Notes: a model not told the origin generated them from the sequence alone. Shown: positions 35,703-48,052, counted from the stretch's first letter. The stretch: 64,000 nucleotides of DNA from Artocarpus heterophyllus (GCA_025403435.1 CM046330.1:28922860-28986859); one strand, 5' to 3'. Made by a program: numbers and translations.

Positions 35703-36568
35703 GAAAGAGAGAGTAGTACACGAGTACAACACTGATCACTTGTTTTCAAGATATCATGTGTTATGTAGTAGTACCACGCATCCAAACTAATTTTAACAAA
35801 AGTGATCCTCATGTGTTAGTCTAGTGATAGACTTACACAAGTAAATTAACGATACTAGATGTCGACTAGTATAACCAATGGTCCTAATGATCAAGCTCGT
35901 GTATACTTTCTCACCGAGCATAATAGAAAAGTGTTAGGGACATAACTAACAGAAAATGTAACTCATATGTGGATCCTATGTTGTAGGATTTATTTTTTTA
36001 ATATACAGTGCTTAACACTCTCGTTTGGTCTAATAGTTTAGACTCTAGATGGCTACATATAATATAATTGTTTCAATTTGACTCAAATGTCTATAAAAAA
36101 AAAATAATTGACTCACATGTTACTCCTTAGTCATTGTCGTAACTAATAAACAATTTGAGTATTAATTTATTTGTTTGATTTATGTATCTATATTAACCTT
36201 TATGAATCTAAGGATAAAGGTGCATATATCACGTATGTCAAGTTCAAGTTTTTGGTTTTTCAGTAGACAAAAAGAAGTTCAAGTTCTTTTTCATAAAAAT
36301 CAAGGACGATAGAATGTTAGTTGTTCAAGAGAGCTTTACTATTTTTTTTTTCCCTTTTTTTTTTTTTGTCTAGCATATGTAACTTTAAGTTCAAGTAAAG
36401 AAAAAGACATCTCAGGACAAAAAGGACCAATAGTTGTTTTAGATAGTCATTTTCAAGCTAGTCCTATTCATCCATAACTATGACAAGAGGTTCCGTGCAA
36501 AGTTGTTCTTGGTACATCAATGCAAACCAAACACAAATACAAATGAATCCGGTATTTAAACGGCTTAA
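35703..36568. other. Spacer, no gene seen
   Basis: AT-rich sequence with poly(T) runs near 36340-36365. No coding frame or terminal repeat supported. Confidence 0.45.
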
Positions 36569-36983
36569 GATTCCGTTTGGTAAGAAGGAAGGAGAGTGGA
36601 AGGGGTGAAGAGATTTGGAGAGAGAAAAGAATGAAAAAGATAGGAAAGAAAGAGAATAAGTCTCTATTTCTTTGTTTGGAATTGAAAAGAGAATAAAAAA
36701 AATGAAATGAATTGATTTGCAAGCTAACTATATTGCCCATATTGTTTATATCAACTATAAATATTGGAGGGTAAAATAGCTTTTTTCCCACTTAAATATT
36801 TCCCTCTATTTTTTATTGTCTAATGCGTCCAAAAGAAGAAGGATGTAAATTTGTGAGCTCAAGTTGATGGCTCATCCTCTTACATCTCCTCTCCATCCCC
36901 ATCTCCTTTCAACCAAACACATGATTTGGCCTCTTCTTCTACTCCTCTTCATCCACCCCTCAATCCCCACACCAAACAAGCCG
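36569..36983. mobile_element. Tourist-like MITE, 415 bp
   Basis: Ends GATTCCGTTTGGTAAG and, in reverse complement, CGGCTTGTTTGGTGTGG, sharing the core TTGTTTGGT/CCGTTTGGT typical of Tourist TIRs. Flanked by TAA on both sides (36566-36568, 36984-36986). The interior is rich in GA/CT. TIR identity is modest. Confidence 0.45.
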
Positions 36984-37106
36984 TAAATGTGTGGGGCCAA
37001 AAAGGTAGGCAGGAAAGTGAGACAAAAGATCAATTGAATCATAAATGTTGAAGCCAAATTATAAATTAATAGCAAGTAATAATTAGGATTTTTAACACAC
37101 ACCTTG

Positions 37107-37242
37107 TTTAGGAGAGATCTGATTTAGTGGATGAAATTAGTAAACACACTAAAGTGAGAGATATTTAACGTTAGACTAGAGTGATTTTAATTCAACCTAA
37201 TTAACATGGTATGAGAAAAAGCATGACTCAGAATGTGTTAGA
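37107..37242 (+). repeat. Dispersed repeat, copy 1 (partner at 48053)
   Basis: TTTAGGAGAGATCT, GTGATTTTAATTCAAC and GAAAAAGCATGACTCA are shared in order and direct orientation with 48053-48186. The two copies lie on either side of the CACTA element, about 11 kb apart. No coding frame. Confidence 0.7.
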
Positions 37243-38058
37243 CTAGCGTGTCCCATAATAATCCTAACTAGCTCAACTATAACGTTGTAATTTCTCTCTC
37301 TTTGTATGACAATTGCCAGAAGCTCATGACCTTGTTTCTATACGTACGTCTACTATAGTGAAGGTATTGTAAACTAGAGTGGCATTAACATTGAATTCTT
37401 TTTCCAACCTACTAGAGAAAAGCAAACAAGTGAATCCCCGAATCTTAAACTAGATTGGAAACCATAGAATATGTTTACAATAAGTTAGAATTTCTAGTTT
37501 AGTCTCTCTTTCCTACAATCACGTAATACATTTTCTTAAGACCAGGATTATGTTTCTTCTACCTGTTCTTTTCTTTTTCAAAAAGGAAAAAGTCTTGAAG
37601 TATTAATTCTACACAGACATTGCATACATGATACCTCAAAAAAAAAAAAAAAAAAGAAAGCATATTATCAAAACAGGGCTTCTTCTATTCCCCCGTTTTT
37701 TTTAAAAAAAAAAAAAAACCACATGCACAAAAATAAGAACTCCAATAAGGGAATTGCCTGGTTTTAGGTGGTATAATACAAAAAATAAATAAATTAGATG
37801 ACAGAGAAAAGCATCATTGAGCGACAAAAGAACGAAGGAACACCTTCGACGAACGAACACTTTCTGTATTGGCAGAGAAGGGAACGGAAAGAGAAACAGA
37901 GAAGCAGAAAAGGTCGAAACATGCGTGGGGGTATTTTGGAGTAAAAAAAAAGAGAAAAGAAAATTTATTATACCATGTTGTTGGGCAGCATTATACATCC
38001 CGACCGGATGGGGCCCACCCCACTAAGAAGGTCGGGCTGTGGGAAAAAAAAAGTTTTC
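37243..38058. other. Spacer, no gene seen
   Basis: AT-rich with several poly(A) runs (37635, 37700, 37945). A short plus-strand frame at 37817-38026 is low-complexity Lys/Glu-rich and not supported as a gene. Confidence 0.45.
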
Positions 38059-38261
38059 CCATGCTGTTTCCATGGTTATACTGAAAAAGGAAAGACGATT
38101 ATACTTAGTATAGTATAAATGGTTCTAGTGTATTAGCAGAATATTAATATTCCATATTGAGAATATTAATATACCATGTTGTTTTCATGGTTTTACTGAA
38201 AAAAGAAAGAAGATTATACTTTGTACGGTATAGAAGGTTCTGATGTATTTGCAGAATATAA
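38059..38261 (+). repeat. Tandem duplication, ~115-bp period
   Basis: The block CCATGYTGTTTYCATGGTT, then AGAYGATTATACTT, GGTTCTRRTGTATTWGCAGAATAT occurs at 38059-38143 and again at 38174-38261. It is a simple direct duplication in non-coding DNA, followed by a GA microsatellite at 38471-38495. Confidence 0.7.
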
Positions 38262-38855
38262 GAGATTCCCACATTTTTCTTAGATTCCAATGTTGAGTCA
38301 GTTTCTAAAGTCTTTAGCATTCACAAATATCTATGACTTGGTACGGCATATGCTTTAAAGAGCGTGAAATTTGCATTTCAAATGTCGAGTTCGTCTTTCA
38401 AAGTTTGAAACAAAATAAGGGCATGACCTTTTGAAGTCTCCTTTCTTATCAAGGGGAAATTTACGGATTAGAGAGAGAAAGAGAGAGAGAGAGCACAACC
38501 TTTTAATTCTTTCTTTATCATGTGGAAAAGATAAGTACAAAGGGAAAATTCACGAAGCTGCTATTATTATCATTGAAGTTGTTATTCTTTGTTGTTATTA
38601 CTACTACTTTTTGTTAAGTTTGTTGTGTTTGTAACAAGCAGGGGAGGAGAATGGATGATGTGAATCTGTTTTATTAGGATTTCTCATATTACATTTGAAT
38701 TTTTTTTTTTTCTAGATTTTGAATCTTCAATTTTAAACAAAGGTACAAGTATTATATTTAAATCTCTTTCCAGATTTTGAACTCTAAGGACATATTTACT
38801 TTGCATCAAAAAGAAAGAGAAAGTAAAGAGTGATTTTTTTCTTTTTGAATAATAT
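38262..38855. other. Left flank of the CACTA element
   Basis: AT-rich, non-coding, containing the (GA)n tract at 38471-38495. Nothing else recognisable. Confidence 0.4.
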
Positions 38856-38877
38856 CACTACCACAGACTGGAAATTC

Positions 38878-39242
38878 TACAATGGTTTTAAACTGTTGTG
38901 GAAAAATTCACGATGGTTAAAAAACCATTGTAAAAACTTCAGTCGTGGTATAAAATCTAATTTTCACGACGATTTTTTACTATCGTGGAATCTCAGAATA
39001 GGCGTGAAAATGGGGGTTTGTGAGCATCTCTTCCACGACGGTTTTTGAGAAAACCATCATGAAAGAAGAGGTTTCCACGACGGTTTTTCTAAAAACCATC
39101 GTGGAAACTCATTGTTCTATGACGGTTTTTTAAAAGACCATTGTGGAAATTTCTTCTTTCACGAGGGTTTTCTCAAAAAATGTCGTGGAATAAAGGTCCA
39201 TGACCGTCACTTGCACGACGGTTTTCTAAAACCGTCGTGAAA
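38878..39242. repeat. Left subterminal palindromic repeats of the CACTA element
   Basis: At least seven palindromic units of the type CCACGACGGTTTTT...AAAAACCATCGTGG, spaced 25-55 bp apart, each able to form a small hairpin with a 2-6 nt loop. In En/Spm-type elements such subterminal repeats bind the TNPA protein and are needed for transposition. Confidence 0.8.
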
Positions 39243-39599
39243 ATTCGTATTGCCAACAAAAAATGACAAATTTGTGATTTCCTATAGGATGGTCAGTCCC
39301 TTGTGTTATCCATTACAACAAGACCCTGATTGCATACAAAAATTGATGTATATTGAGATTACAAGGTATTTACAAGATTATTTACATTTGAGCTATTTTG
39401 AATAATTGTTTATCTACTATCTCTATCTATTTAAAAATGACATACCTATTTATAAATTGTACCCACTTTAATCTAGCTTCATTTATATCCGTATCTATAT
39501 AAAAATCTTTTCTTCCTAGGGCTTGTATATCACTAGTAATTATTGTCTTGCATGAAATGTAAAATAAAAAAAAATCACATTCTATTTTTGCTTGTTGTC

Positions 39600-42066
39600 T
39601 TGGGCACTTACGTTTGGACTATAGTGTTCGATTAGGTCAGTTTGTGATACCGTTTCCCGCTTAAAGCTTCCAATCGTTAAGCGCCCTAACAATGTGTCAT
39701 GATTAAATGAATTAATAAACAACACAATTATGTAAAACTCAAAATAGTTAATTTTATAAGAGAACATTAGTACTTACAATCTTGTGATTGATATGAAATC
39801 ATCATGTGGTGGGTGTCTGAGGACCAATATATTTGGTCCTCTCATGGCAAAGTGCAACATCCAATGTTCTCTAATATTGTATGGCACGAAGAATAATTTC
39901 CCTCTTGTGCTTGAGCTAATAGGCGAAGGAGTGACGTAGCACGCTCTCTGCAATCACTTTGTAGGTTTCTTGCAGCACTTGAAACAATTGCCAGAAATAT
40001 GAAGCCAAAATTGTACGCCTTTCCTTGAAGTTCAAAATATTCCACCAAAAAACTACAATAAAAAACAATACAGCCAATTATTTGAAAGCACCTTACAACT
40101 CTACCTATATTTTAAAATTTACGAATTTAGGATAGAGTTATTACCTAAGGTATATCAGGATACAGTTCACCCCGATTTGATCAACGTTGATGAAGTAGTA
40201 AAGGTCTTCATACCCCACATAGATAGGCAATTCATTGCCAGTGACATTTATAGGTATCGGGCACTGAATTGTCAACCCATTATGCATGAAAGAATATACT
40301 TATCAAGCCAACTGCATAGATTCTGGAGGTATTGAAGTGAAGTTAAATGCAGACAGTGGCTCATTTGCAACGGGTTGTTCTTGTTCTTGTTCTACCTTAG
40401 GTTGTGATTGTCTTGCTTTTGTATAGCTTTTCTTTTTTTAGCGTTTCTTTCCGCTTAGATCTTGTGAAACGTGGCTAGGCGCTTGACTCGTTGTCGTCAT
40501 TACGACGACTTCAACTAACCTTTCGGCCATGTGACAAAGCTTCTGACGGCTTCATCCACAGTAGTTGCTTCAAATGTTAGAATAGGCAATTCAGTTGTTC
40601 TAGCTCTATTGGTAGTGATGCTAACACGCATTTTTTCTTCCCCTAATGGTCTTCCATGGACTGTATCAGTTGGAAGACTCTCCATCCACGCCTTCCCAAA
40701 CAAAAAGTGTGCACCTAGCCTGCATTCTTGACCTTGTTCGGGCTCTTGACGATGAGGTGACAATTGAACTTCTAGAGCTTGTGGAGCTTCTGCTACGTTA
40801 TTGGGAGGGTTACAACTATCCTTGAAGCTGTTGCGTTGTGAGAAGCTATCATCCGTCGACCTGGCATGTCCTTGGGAAATGAGCTCGGTCACAAGACCTC
40901 GTAGTTTTGTAATTTCCATATGCATCTTTGACATTTGGGAATTCAATTTTTAACTTTATTGGAGGTCGAAGTATTGAGACTGCTTCACATGCTTCGATTG
41001 ACCGCGAACACGTCCTACATGTTTCAGTTTTCCTAGTGCCCTCGTCAATATGTTATCATTACCAACGGATTGAAAGCTCCCTTGACTTTTTATATTGTGT
41101 ACTCATCCTATAAAACAACAACAAAACCATGTTATTCTTAAGATCATTCAACATGTATGAAGTTACAAATTAATAGTTTGTGTTCAATAAACTTACAATC
41201 AAGTTCCCAATTTCTATTGCTCTTGGATTTTTAAATTGTCCATCGGGACCTTGACGTGATGTTACCTACAATTCCTCCAGTGTTGGTAACACATCTGTCT
41301 TAGCTAACTATATTACTATATGTTAGTAACATATTAATGATAGAATAATTGATATATGTAATATGAGTAAGATATTAACATACCAATGATTGCTTGAGCT
41401 CTGTATATCCTACTCAGCCAACCATAGAGCAATATTCATTTTTTGCTCTTATTTTTCTTGCGTTTAATGATAGTAATTGGAGTTCGACAGAACGTCGATA
41501 CCTTACAAAAGCTTCCCAATCGTCATCATTTATGGAGGGGTAGTAGTGTACTACTGTAAAAGGCCGTTTATGTACATTTCCATCCTCCTCCAGAATGGAA
41601 AGGTATGGTTGTATGAAGGTAATGTAGAGATTGGATATAAACCCCTTTGCTAATTCGTCACAAAACTTCAAAGCCTTTTTCCTATGCCAATCCTCAACTG
41701 TGAAAGCTTTGTAAATCTTTCTCCAAATCACTTCTTCTATTTGTTCCAAATCCTTAGACCTCTAATCTTTACTCCATATAGGAACATGTTCTAGATTAAG
41801 GACTCTAATCCAACTGCTTAATTCATAGCTGAGTGTGCCTCCGGTTGGCCTTTTGAATCAAAGGTTACTTCTATTTTTAAACCTTTCTTTTTCATTCGAT
41901 GAACTTTTTTCATCAAAGTAGCTCTTCGCTCAAAATCTACTTTGGGATCAAATTTGGTTCACCTATATGGCTTACTACGTTGTTTTCCCTTGCTATATTG
42001 AGAGGAAAATGGATTGCACTCTTCGTACTCCTCCTCGTACTGGTCACTATTGATCTTGCGAGACAT
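39600..42066 (-). pseudogene. CACTA TNPA-like/Ulp1-type gene, degenerate
   Basis: Starts with MSRKINSDQYEEEYEECNP at 42066. Next is a Transposase_24-like segment (41414-41749: AFVRYRRSVELQLLSLNARK). Then comes a coiled-coil-like region with the TNPA tail (40515-40946: MSKMHMEITKLRGLVTELIS, ... TVDEAVRSFVTWPKG). The end (40300-39780) reads GNELPIYVGYEDLYYF and FFVPYNIREHWMLHF, resembling the Ulp1/C48 cysteine-protease-like domain fused to this gene in many plant CACTA elements, with its catalytic-type His. TNPA-type proteins bind the subterminal repeats. Stops and frame changes (e.g. at about 41830 and 40300), plus unresolved introns, prevent one continuous model. Confidence 0.7.
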
Positions 42067-42099
42067 TTTACCTGTTCAAAGTAAGGAAAACTAACACAC

Positions 42100-42440
42100 A
42101 CATACTAATATTAAATTACGTACTTACCGTAAAAGAGATTAAGTGACCAGTACGGCGACGAGTGGGGAGACGAGCGGGCAAGAGAGGGATTAGGTGGGTG
42201 GGATTAGGTGGGGTGGGGACGAGTGGGGAGACGAGCGGGCAAGAGAGGGAAAGAGGAGAGAGAGAGGGAGGAGCACTTACTAGTAGGGGAGGCGAAGCAA
42301 CTGTGGGAGGCAACGACGACGACGGAAGGAGAGAGAGCTTGAGAGAGAGAGAGAAACTTTTAGAGAGAGAGGCAGCTACAAAGGGGGATCGGTTTGAAAA
42401 TGGAGAGGGGCCCGTAATTTTCAAAAATTATAAAGCCCTA
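42100..42440 (-). other. GC-rich leader between the CACTA genes, with a ~65-bp duplication
   Basis: GA/CT- and G-rich sequence upstream of the TNPA-like ATG. GACGAGTGGGGAGACGAGCG followed by GGCAAGAGAGGG occurs twice (about 42154 and 42218). Open frames here on both strands are low complexity and are not genes. Confidence 0.55.
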
Positions 42441-42452
42441 GTTGGGACCTTT

Positions 42453-42672
42453 CACGACGGCTTGTTTTAAAAACTGTCACGTAATACTAAGCTTATACGA
42501 TGGTTTCTATAGAAACCATCGTGTAAGCTTTTTTTTCACTTGCGGCTTCCACGACGGTTTCTATGGAAACCATCATGGAATATCCTTTTTTACTACGGTT
42601 TTTAGAAACCGTCATGGAATATCCTTTTTTACGACGATTTTTTTACGATGGTTTCTTAAGAAAACCGTCGTA
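42453..42672. repeat. Internal block of subterminal-type palindromes in the CACTA element
   Basis: Four to five palindromic units (TACGATGGTTTCTATAGAAACC and variants, CACGACGGTTTCTATGGAAACC, ACGGTTTTTAGAAACCGT, GGTTTCTTAAGAAAACCGTCG) lie in the middle of the element, between the TNP2 stop and the TNPA-like ATG. Their cores (ACGACGGTTT) match the two terminal arrays. On the minus strand they lie just downstream of a TATATAAG box (42700-42693). Confidence 0.75.
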
Positions 42673-42692
42673 AAAAAAGGACAAAATTACCA

Positions 42693-42700
42693 CTTATATA
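42693..42700 (-). promoter_or_regulatory. Possible TATA box of the TNPA-like gene
   Basis: Minus strand ACATATATAAGTGG, about 630 bp upstream of the TNPA-like ATG and immediately upstream of the internal repeat block. It would make the block part of the 5' UTR or of a regulated promoter. Confidence 0.35.
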
Positions 42701-42866
42701 TGTTTTTCTCTTCTGCCTAGGGTGCCAGCCTATGTGTTAAGCATCCAATGGCCTAGAATGTTTACTTTTTCCTATTTTTATTACAAATATAACTATAAAT
42801 AGATATCTGAAACCCTTAAAAAAAGTGAAAAACTAAACAAAGAAATATATATATATATTAAATAAA

Positions 42867-45800
42867 TTAACATTTTTTTCTCTTTTTTTTCATTAGTTCC
42901 TCAATACATATCCATTCCACATCTTCACGAAACAAATGCAAAACATTATCTTCAAAATCATCTATCTCTTCAATAGGTGGTAATCTCTTTATGAATGAAG
43001 GGATGTCTAGGCAATCCTTGGTAACTTCTTCACTGTCAATAAATACTCTTGGCTTCAATGGAACAACTAGGGAAAATTCCAAATCTTCAAGGTCCATTGT
43101 ATAAGAAACTTGGATTGCTTATAATGCCATAATGAATAGATCATTTTTGTATCCTAATCTTCTAAAGTCAACCACTGTGATGTTGTCATTATTAGTCTTA
43201 ACATAATTATTCTCAGCCCATTTGCACTTAAAAAGTACTATGCGCAATCTGCCATAATCAAGTTCCCAAATATCTTCAATGAAACCAAAATAGTTCATGG
43301 TCCCATATACCGGATTCTTGTTGTTGGCGAAGGCAATATGTATAGCCTCGGCTTAGAAAGTCACACCGCTATTTTGGACAGGATGTTTCTCATGTCTTTC
43401 ATGAGTGTAGAAAGTGTAACCATTTATGGAATAGGATGTATACCTTGTAACTACCAACGACGGTCCTCTAGCTAGGTTCTTCAAGTCTTATGACATGCCT
43501 CCATCTTGTAATGTAGAGCACTTGCCATAGATGTGTGCTCTAATCCACAATTGAAAGGTCTGGTTGTGTTCATCTTGCAATCACTTCTCATTTCTTGCTC
43601 TAATCCACAACCATCTTGGGTTTGCTTTTTTTAATTCGTTCATGTGCTCCTCAATGAAAGGCTCCATTTCATTAGCATTGTGCAAGACATAAAGACAGGC
43701 TTGCTCCCACTTCTCTCGATTTACCAAGGAAGGATTACCAGTAGATAGTCCTCTAGCCTTAATGTTTATAGTCTTTGGCACTCTAATTGCTTCCACATTA
43801 GACAAGTATTCGGAGCAAAATTCAACCGATTCCTTAGGTATGTAACCTTCTACAACACATCCCTTCGGCCTATTTCAGTTTTTCTCATAGCCCTTCAAAA
43901 CCTTCATAAATTTGTCAAATGGGTACATCCATCTCAAATACACCAATCCACATAACTTAACTTCGTGTACTAAGTGCACTATTAGATGAATCATGATGTC
44001 AAAAAATACCGATGGAAAATACTTCTCAAGCATGCATAAGGTTTGCACCAACTCCGATTACAGTGAATCTAGCATAAGTGGATCAATTACCTTGGAGCAT
44101 ATTGAATCGAAGAACGAGCACAACTTGGTAATTGCAAGTCTCACATCCTTTGTTAGAATACCCCGCAAAGCAAGTGGTAGTAATTGCTACATTAACACAT
44201 ACAACATGTGTTTTCATGCTAATAAGTTTCAAATCCTTTATCGACACCAACTTTTTAAAGTTTGAAGAATACTTGTCCAACACTTTCAATGAAGCAAGCC
44301 ATTCACAAAGCTTTCTTTTTCCGCTCTTGATAACATGTGCTTTGCTGGAGGTAAGTAAGTGTGATTCCCTTTTTTCTTGGGAAACAAATTAGGCCTAATC
44401 TCCATTTCCATGAGATTCAACTGAGCTTTTTCACCATCCTTAGTCTTGCTTGGAATGTCAAGCAACGTGTCAACTATGGATTCACAAATGTTTTTCTCAA
44501 TATGCATAACATCCAAATAATGACGAACACAAAGTGTCTGCAGGTATGGAAGATAAAAAAAGATTGATCTTTTTTTTCCATGGTCTATCAATTAGCAGCT
44601 CGTCCTTACCTTGCTTTCTCTTCCCGAACACCATTCTTATGTCTTTTACCATTTTAAATATTTGTTTACCTATCAAAGGATGAGGATGGTCTCTTTCTTC
44701 ACTATTGCCATCAAAGGCTTTCTTTTGTTTGTGGTAACGATGATCTCATGGCAACCATCTTCTATGACCAAGAAAAATAGTTTTCTTACCATTCTTCAAC
44801 CGTTTATGAGAAGTTTCCGTCATACAAATAGAACAACCAATAGAACTCTTCACCGAATAACCAGATAAATTACCATATGCGGGGAAGTCCTTAATTGTCC
44901 ATATCAATATTGCATGGAGTATGAACGTCTCTTATCGGAAAGCATCGCTAACTTCGACTCCATTTTCCCACAAGTTTTTTAGGTCATTGATTAACGGTTC
45001 CAAGGATACATCAACTTCATTGCCTGGTTAGTAAGGACCTGAAATCAATAAAGACAACATTAAAAACTTCTGCTTCATGCACATCTTTGGAGGGAGATTG
45101 TAGTTAACAAGTATTAAGGGCCAGGTGCTATGCCTACTACTCAAGTTACCATGTGGGTTCATTCCATCTGTCAACAAAGCAAAATGTATATTTTTTTGGA
45201 TGTGCACTAAAGTTGAGATGATTAGCTTCAAAAGTCTTCCATTATGGTGAATCCGCTAGGTGTCTAAGCATATCATCATCAACCCGTTTGTCATGATGCC
45301 ATGTCAAATTCTTGGCATGTTCTGGGTTTCCAAATAACGCCTCAAATGTGGTACTCGTGGAATACACCATAACATTTTCTTTGGCACTCCATTCTTACCG
45401 TCTTTTGGCTCATTTCCTTTCTTCCACCTTGCTTGTTGACAAACAGGACAATAATTCTTGTCCTCTTACTTATTCCCATAAAGAACACTATCATTTTCAC
45501 AAGCGTGAATTTTTTCATACTCTATTCCCAAAGTGCTTAAAGTCTTCTTAGGCTCATACATACTAATTGATAATTTATTACCCTCTGGTAGAAGCCTTCC
45601 TAAAAATTCTGAAAGCTTTGTGAAACTAGAATTTGATAGCCCACGTGACGCTTTTAAATTCCATAATCCAACTCAAGTAGACAATTTGGTGAAATTGGTA
45701 CACCCCTCATACACGGTTGTCTTAACATCATTCATTATTGTCTTAAATAAATCTAAACGGTGCAAGAAGTGTTCTTCCAAATCATTGACCATGTCAACCA

Positions 45801-46097
45801 TATTATCGTGATCATTTATATTATCCTCTGCAATAGCTTCCTTTTCTTTACTTACTAAAGTTGGATTGAAATTAGACTCATCATGAAAATGCCACATTTG
45901 ATAACGACTTATAATTCCATTTTCAAATAAATGTCCTCTAACAAGTAAAATTGGATGCAATCTATGGTTTTCACACTGAACACAAGGACACCGAATTTTA
46001 TCACGTTGCCATGACTTTTGGCAAAATCCAAGAACTCTTCCACACCATTCACATATTCTCTAGACAATCGAAAATCCCACTTCCATTTCTCATCCAT
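42867..46097 (-). pseudogene. CACTA transposase (TNP2 type), degenerate
   Basis: Starts MDEKWKWDFRLSREYVNGVE at 46097, the transposase-associated N-terminal domain. The DDE-type TNP2 core (PF02992) follows: LLTDGMNPHGNLSS and LVNYNLPPKMCMK (45028-45231), then the segment with RHYLDVMHIEKNICESIVDT, NLFPKKKGNHTYLPPAK (44286-44591). A DUF4218-like part is at 43920-44100, with SVEFCSEYLSNVEAIRVPK near 43800. The DUF4216-like end carries LEFSLVVPLKPRVFIDSEE before the stop at 42867. It catalyses excision and insertion in intact elements. Multiple stop codons and frame changes along 43100-45900 show it is dead. Confidence 0.85.
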
Positions 46098-46518
46098 TTT
46101 GTAAGTCCTAAATTGAAATAATAAATGACAAATATTCAATTAAAATTAAATTCACAAAATATATACATACCCACCATATCTATTCTAATCATAAAACATG
46201 TATAAAAACATTCACCCATCATAAAATAAATTACACATATCCATCATAAAAAAAATAAATCATACCCATGATCCATAATACAATAAACACGGATTAAACA
46301 ACAAAATCAACAACAATTTATCAATTTCAGATTAAACAACAAAATCAGCAACAATTTATCAATTTTTAATAAAAACTTACAATTAGGAAGGAGATTAAGG
46401 AGTGTGGAGGTGGAGAGGGACAATGGTAGCAGTTTTGGAGGGGTCTGTGTTCGCATTTAAGAGGTGAGTTTTTGATTTATGTCTGATTGTTGAGGTGGAA
46501 GGAGGGGTTTTAAGTGAG

Positions 46519-46655
46519 TTACCACGACGGTTTTTGAAAAAAACCATCATGGTAGGTACTGACTCTGCCACGAGAGTTTTATGACGGTTTTCATCTTCGC
46601 TGGCATAACTCCTTGCATTTTTTCCCCTTATAACAACGGTTTTTTGAGAAAATGC
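46519..46655. repeat. Right subterminal palindromic repeats of the CACTA element
   Basis: Three units (CCACGACGGTTTTTGAAAAA..CATGG; CCACGAGAG...ATGACGGTTTT; AACAACGGTTTTTTGAGAAAA) between the TNP2 ATG and the right terminus, weaker and fewer than on the left. Confidence 0.7.
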
Positions 46656-46695
46656 CGTTAAATAAAGATTGTATAATCTCAAGTTTGTTGTAGTG

Positions 46696-48052
46696 CATGT
46701 TTATTTACAAAATCAGATATGAGAGTTTTGTGGCCCCACACAATATAGGGAATGAAAAAAGGGAATATCAATGCTCTCATTTCCTTTAGTATTGATTTCC
46801 TATCAATGGAATTGAATACCATATTTACTTGGATGTCCAAATTCAAATGTTGTTATTTAAATAGCAACTAGTTATGTCAAAATGATATTTTAATAACTAT
46901 AATGAATAAGATTCTCATTTCTAAGTAAGTAAATACTAGAAAGAAAATGGGATTATTTTCTATTACCCCATCAAATAAGTAAACACTAGAAAGCGAATGA
47001 ATGATCACTCTCAATATTTACTCTCTTTTTCAATCTCATTACTTTTTCCTTTACATTTCTTTAAGATTTAGTAAACATAGCCAAGAATTCAAAAATTACT
47101 CTTGCAAAATATAGACCTTTCCAAAAAAAAAAAAAAGTGGAACTTGGTACTCAGTCTTTACTAAGATTCAGAAAACAAAAGAAAAGGAAAGAGGATAGTA
47201 GGTCTAAGAAACAAAGATAAATATACACGGCATGTAAAATCCTTATTTATTGAAACACTTGTTATATTAAAAAAAAAGGGAAAAACAAAAGAAAAATAGA
47301 AGAAGAAAAAAATAATGAAAACATTTGTAGCACAATGTGTAAGGATAGACTTTTTATTAAATATTTCTTGGCAAAGGAGGCTTATAGGTTTCAAAAAGCA
47401 AAGTAAAAAACGAAAAAAAAAAAAGCTAAAAAAAGAGGGTACAAGGGCTATTCATAGCCTTACTCCTAGCAAAAGTCTATCTATCTGTTCTTCTTGTTTA
47501 TGAAGGTAATGGTACACCATAGGCCTCAGTGGACAATGGCTGAGCAAGGTTCTCGTAAGCATCAGCAGAAGACGAGCAAATTAACATGGGCAAGGATGAC
47601 TTTCACTTTAGTTTCCCTTTTGGAAACTACAGCATGAGCATGTGATAACTCAGATCAGAATGATATCAATTGAATGTTCATACGTTCTTTTTGTTAGCCA
47701 TGTTGTCATTTTGAAAAAAAAGGTCGTAATGTTCAGAACGTCAAGCATTGCGAGACTCCTATGCAACGTCGGACATCATTTTCTAAGGATGCCACACATC
47801 TCGAAGGTTATTGATGGAAAGCAATGGATCTTGGGGGAGTATTTTTAAATCACTTTGAACTTCATAAAGAAGATCTACATCAATAGGATGACTTGGAGAA
47901 GGATTACTCCTAGCATAAGGCAAGACTGGAAGTGTAGAACAACTATCAGACAATATTCTAAATAGTGATACCATACTCTATTTATAGGAAAAGGCCAACT
48001 AGTTTTCTGCATGTCTGAAAAGAAAAACTTTTCACATGCATGAGGCTAAATA
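46696..48052. other. Spacer; possible short minus-strand transcript at ~47.8-48.0 kb
   Basis: Mostly AT-rich. A consensus TATA box (TATAAATA) lies on the minus strand at 47986-47979. Overlapping its downstream side is a 63-codon open frame (47974-47783; MVSLFRILSDSCSTLPVLPY...), which I do not recognise. The ATG is only ~5 bp after the TATA box, so it is unlikely to be the real start. No further exon could be tied to it. Confidence 0.25.

Larger units (their letters stand above)
38856..46695 (-). mobile_element. CACTA (En/Spm) element, 7.84 kb
   Basis: Left terminus CACTACCACAGACTGG; right terminus, in reverse complement, CACTACAACAAACTTG. Flanking trinucleotides are TAT and CAT, a possibly mutated 3-bp target duplication. 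Both ends carry arrays of palindromic ACGACGGTTTT repeats, the subterminal sites expected for a CACTA element. Two gene remnants, both on minus: TNP2-type transposase (42867-46097) and a TNPA/Ulp1-type protein (about 39600-42066). Both are broken, so the element is non-autonomous now. Confidence 0.85.

Noticed and set aside
38878..39242. Regularly spaced palindromic repeats resembling a CRISPR array
   Set aside because: Eukaryotic context; units are diverged hairpins with unequal spacing, located at a CACTA terminus.
42116..42470. Two overlapping frames (Ser/Pro-rich and Gly/Arg-rich) on opposite strands
   Set aside because: Low-complexity GA/CT leader with a tandem duplication inside the CACTA element.
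46730..47090. Possible MITE with AAGTAAAYACTAGAAAG repeats
   Set aside because: The short direct repeats are there, but I found no matching terminal inverted repeats or target duplication.
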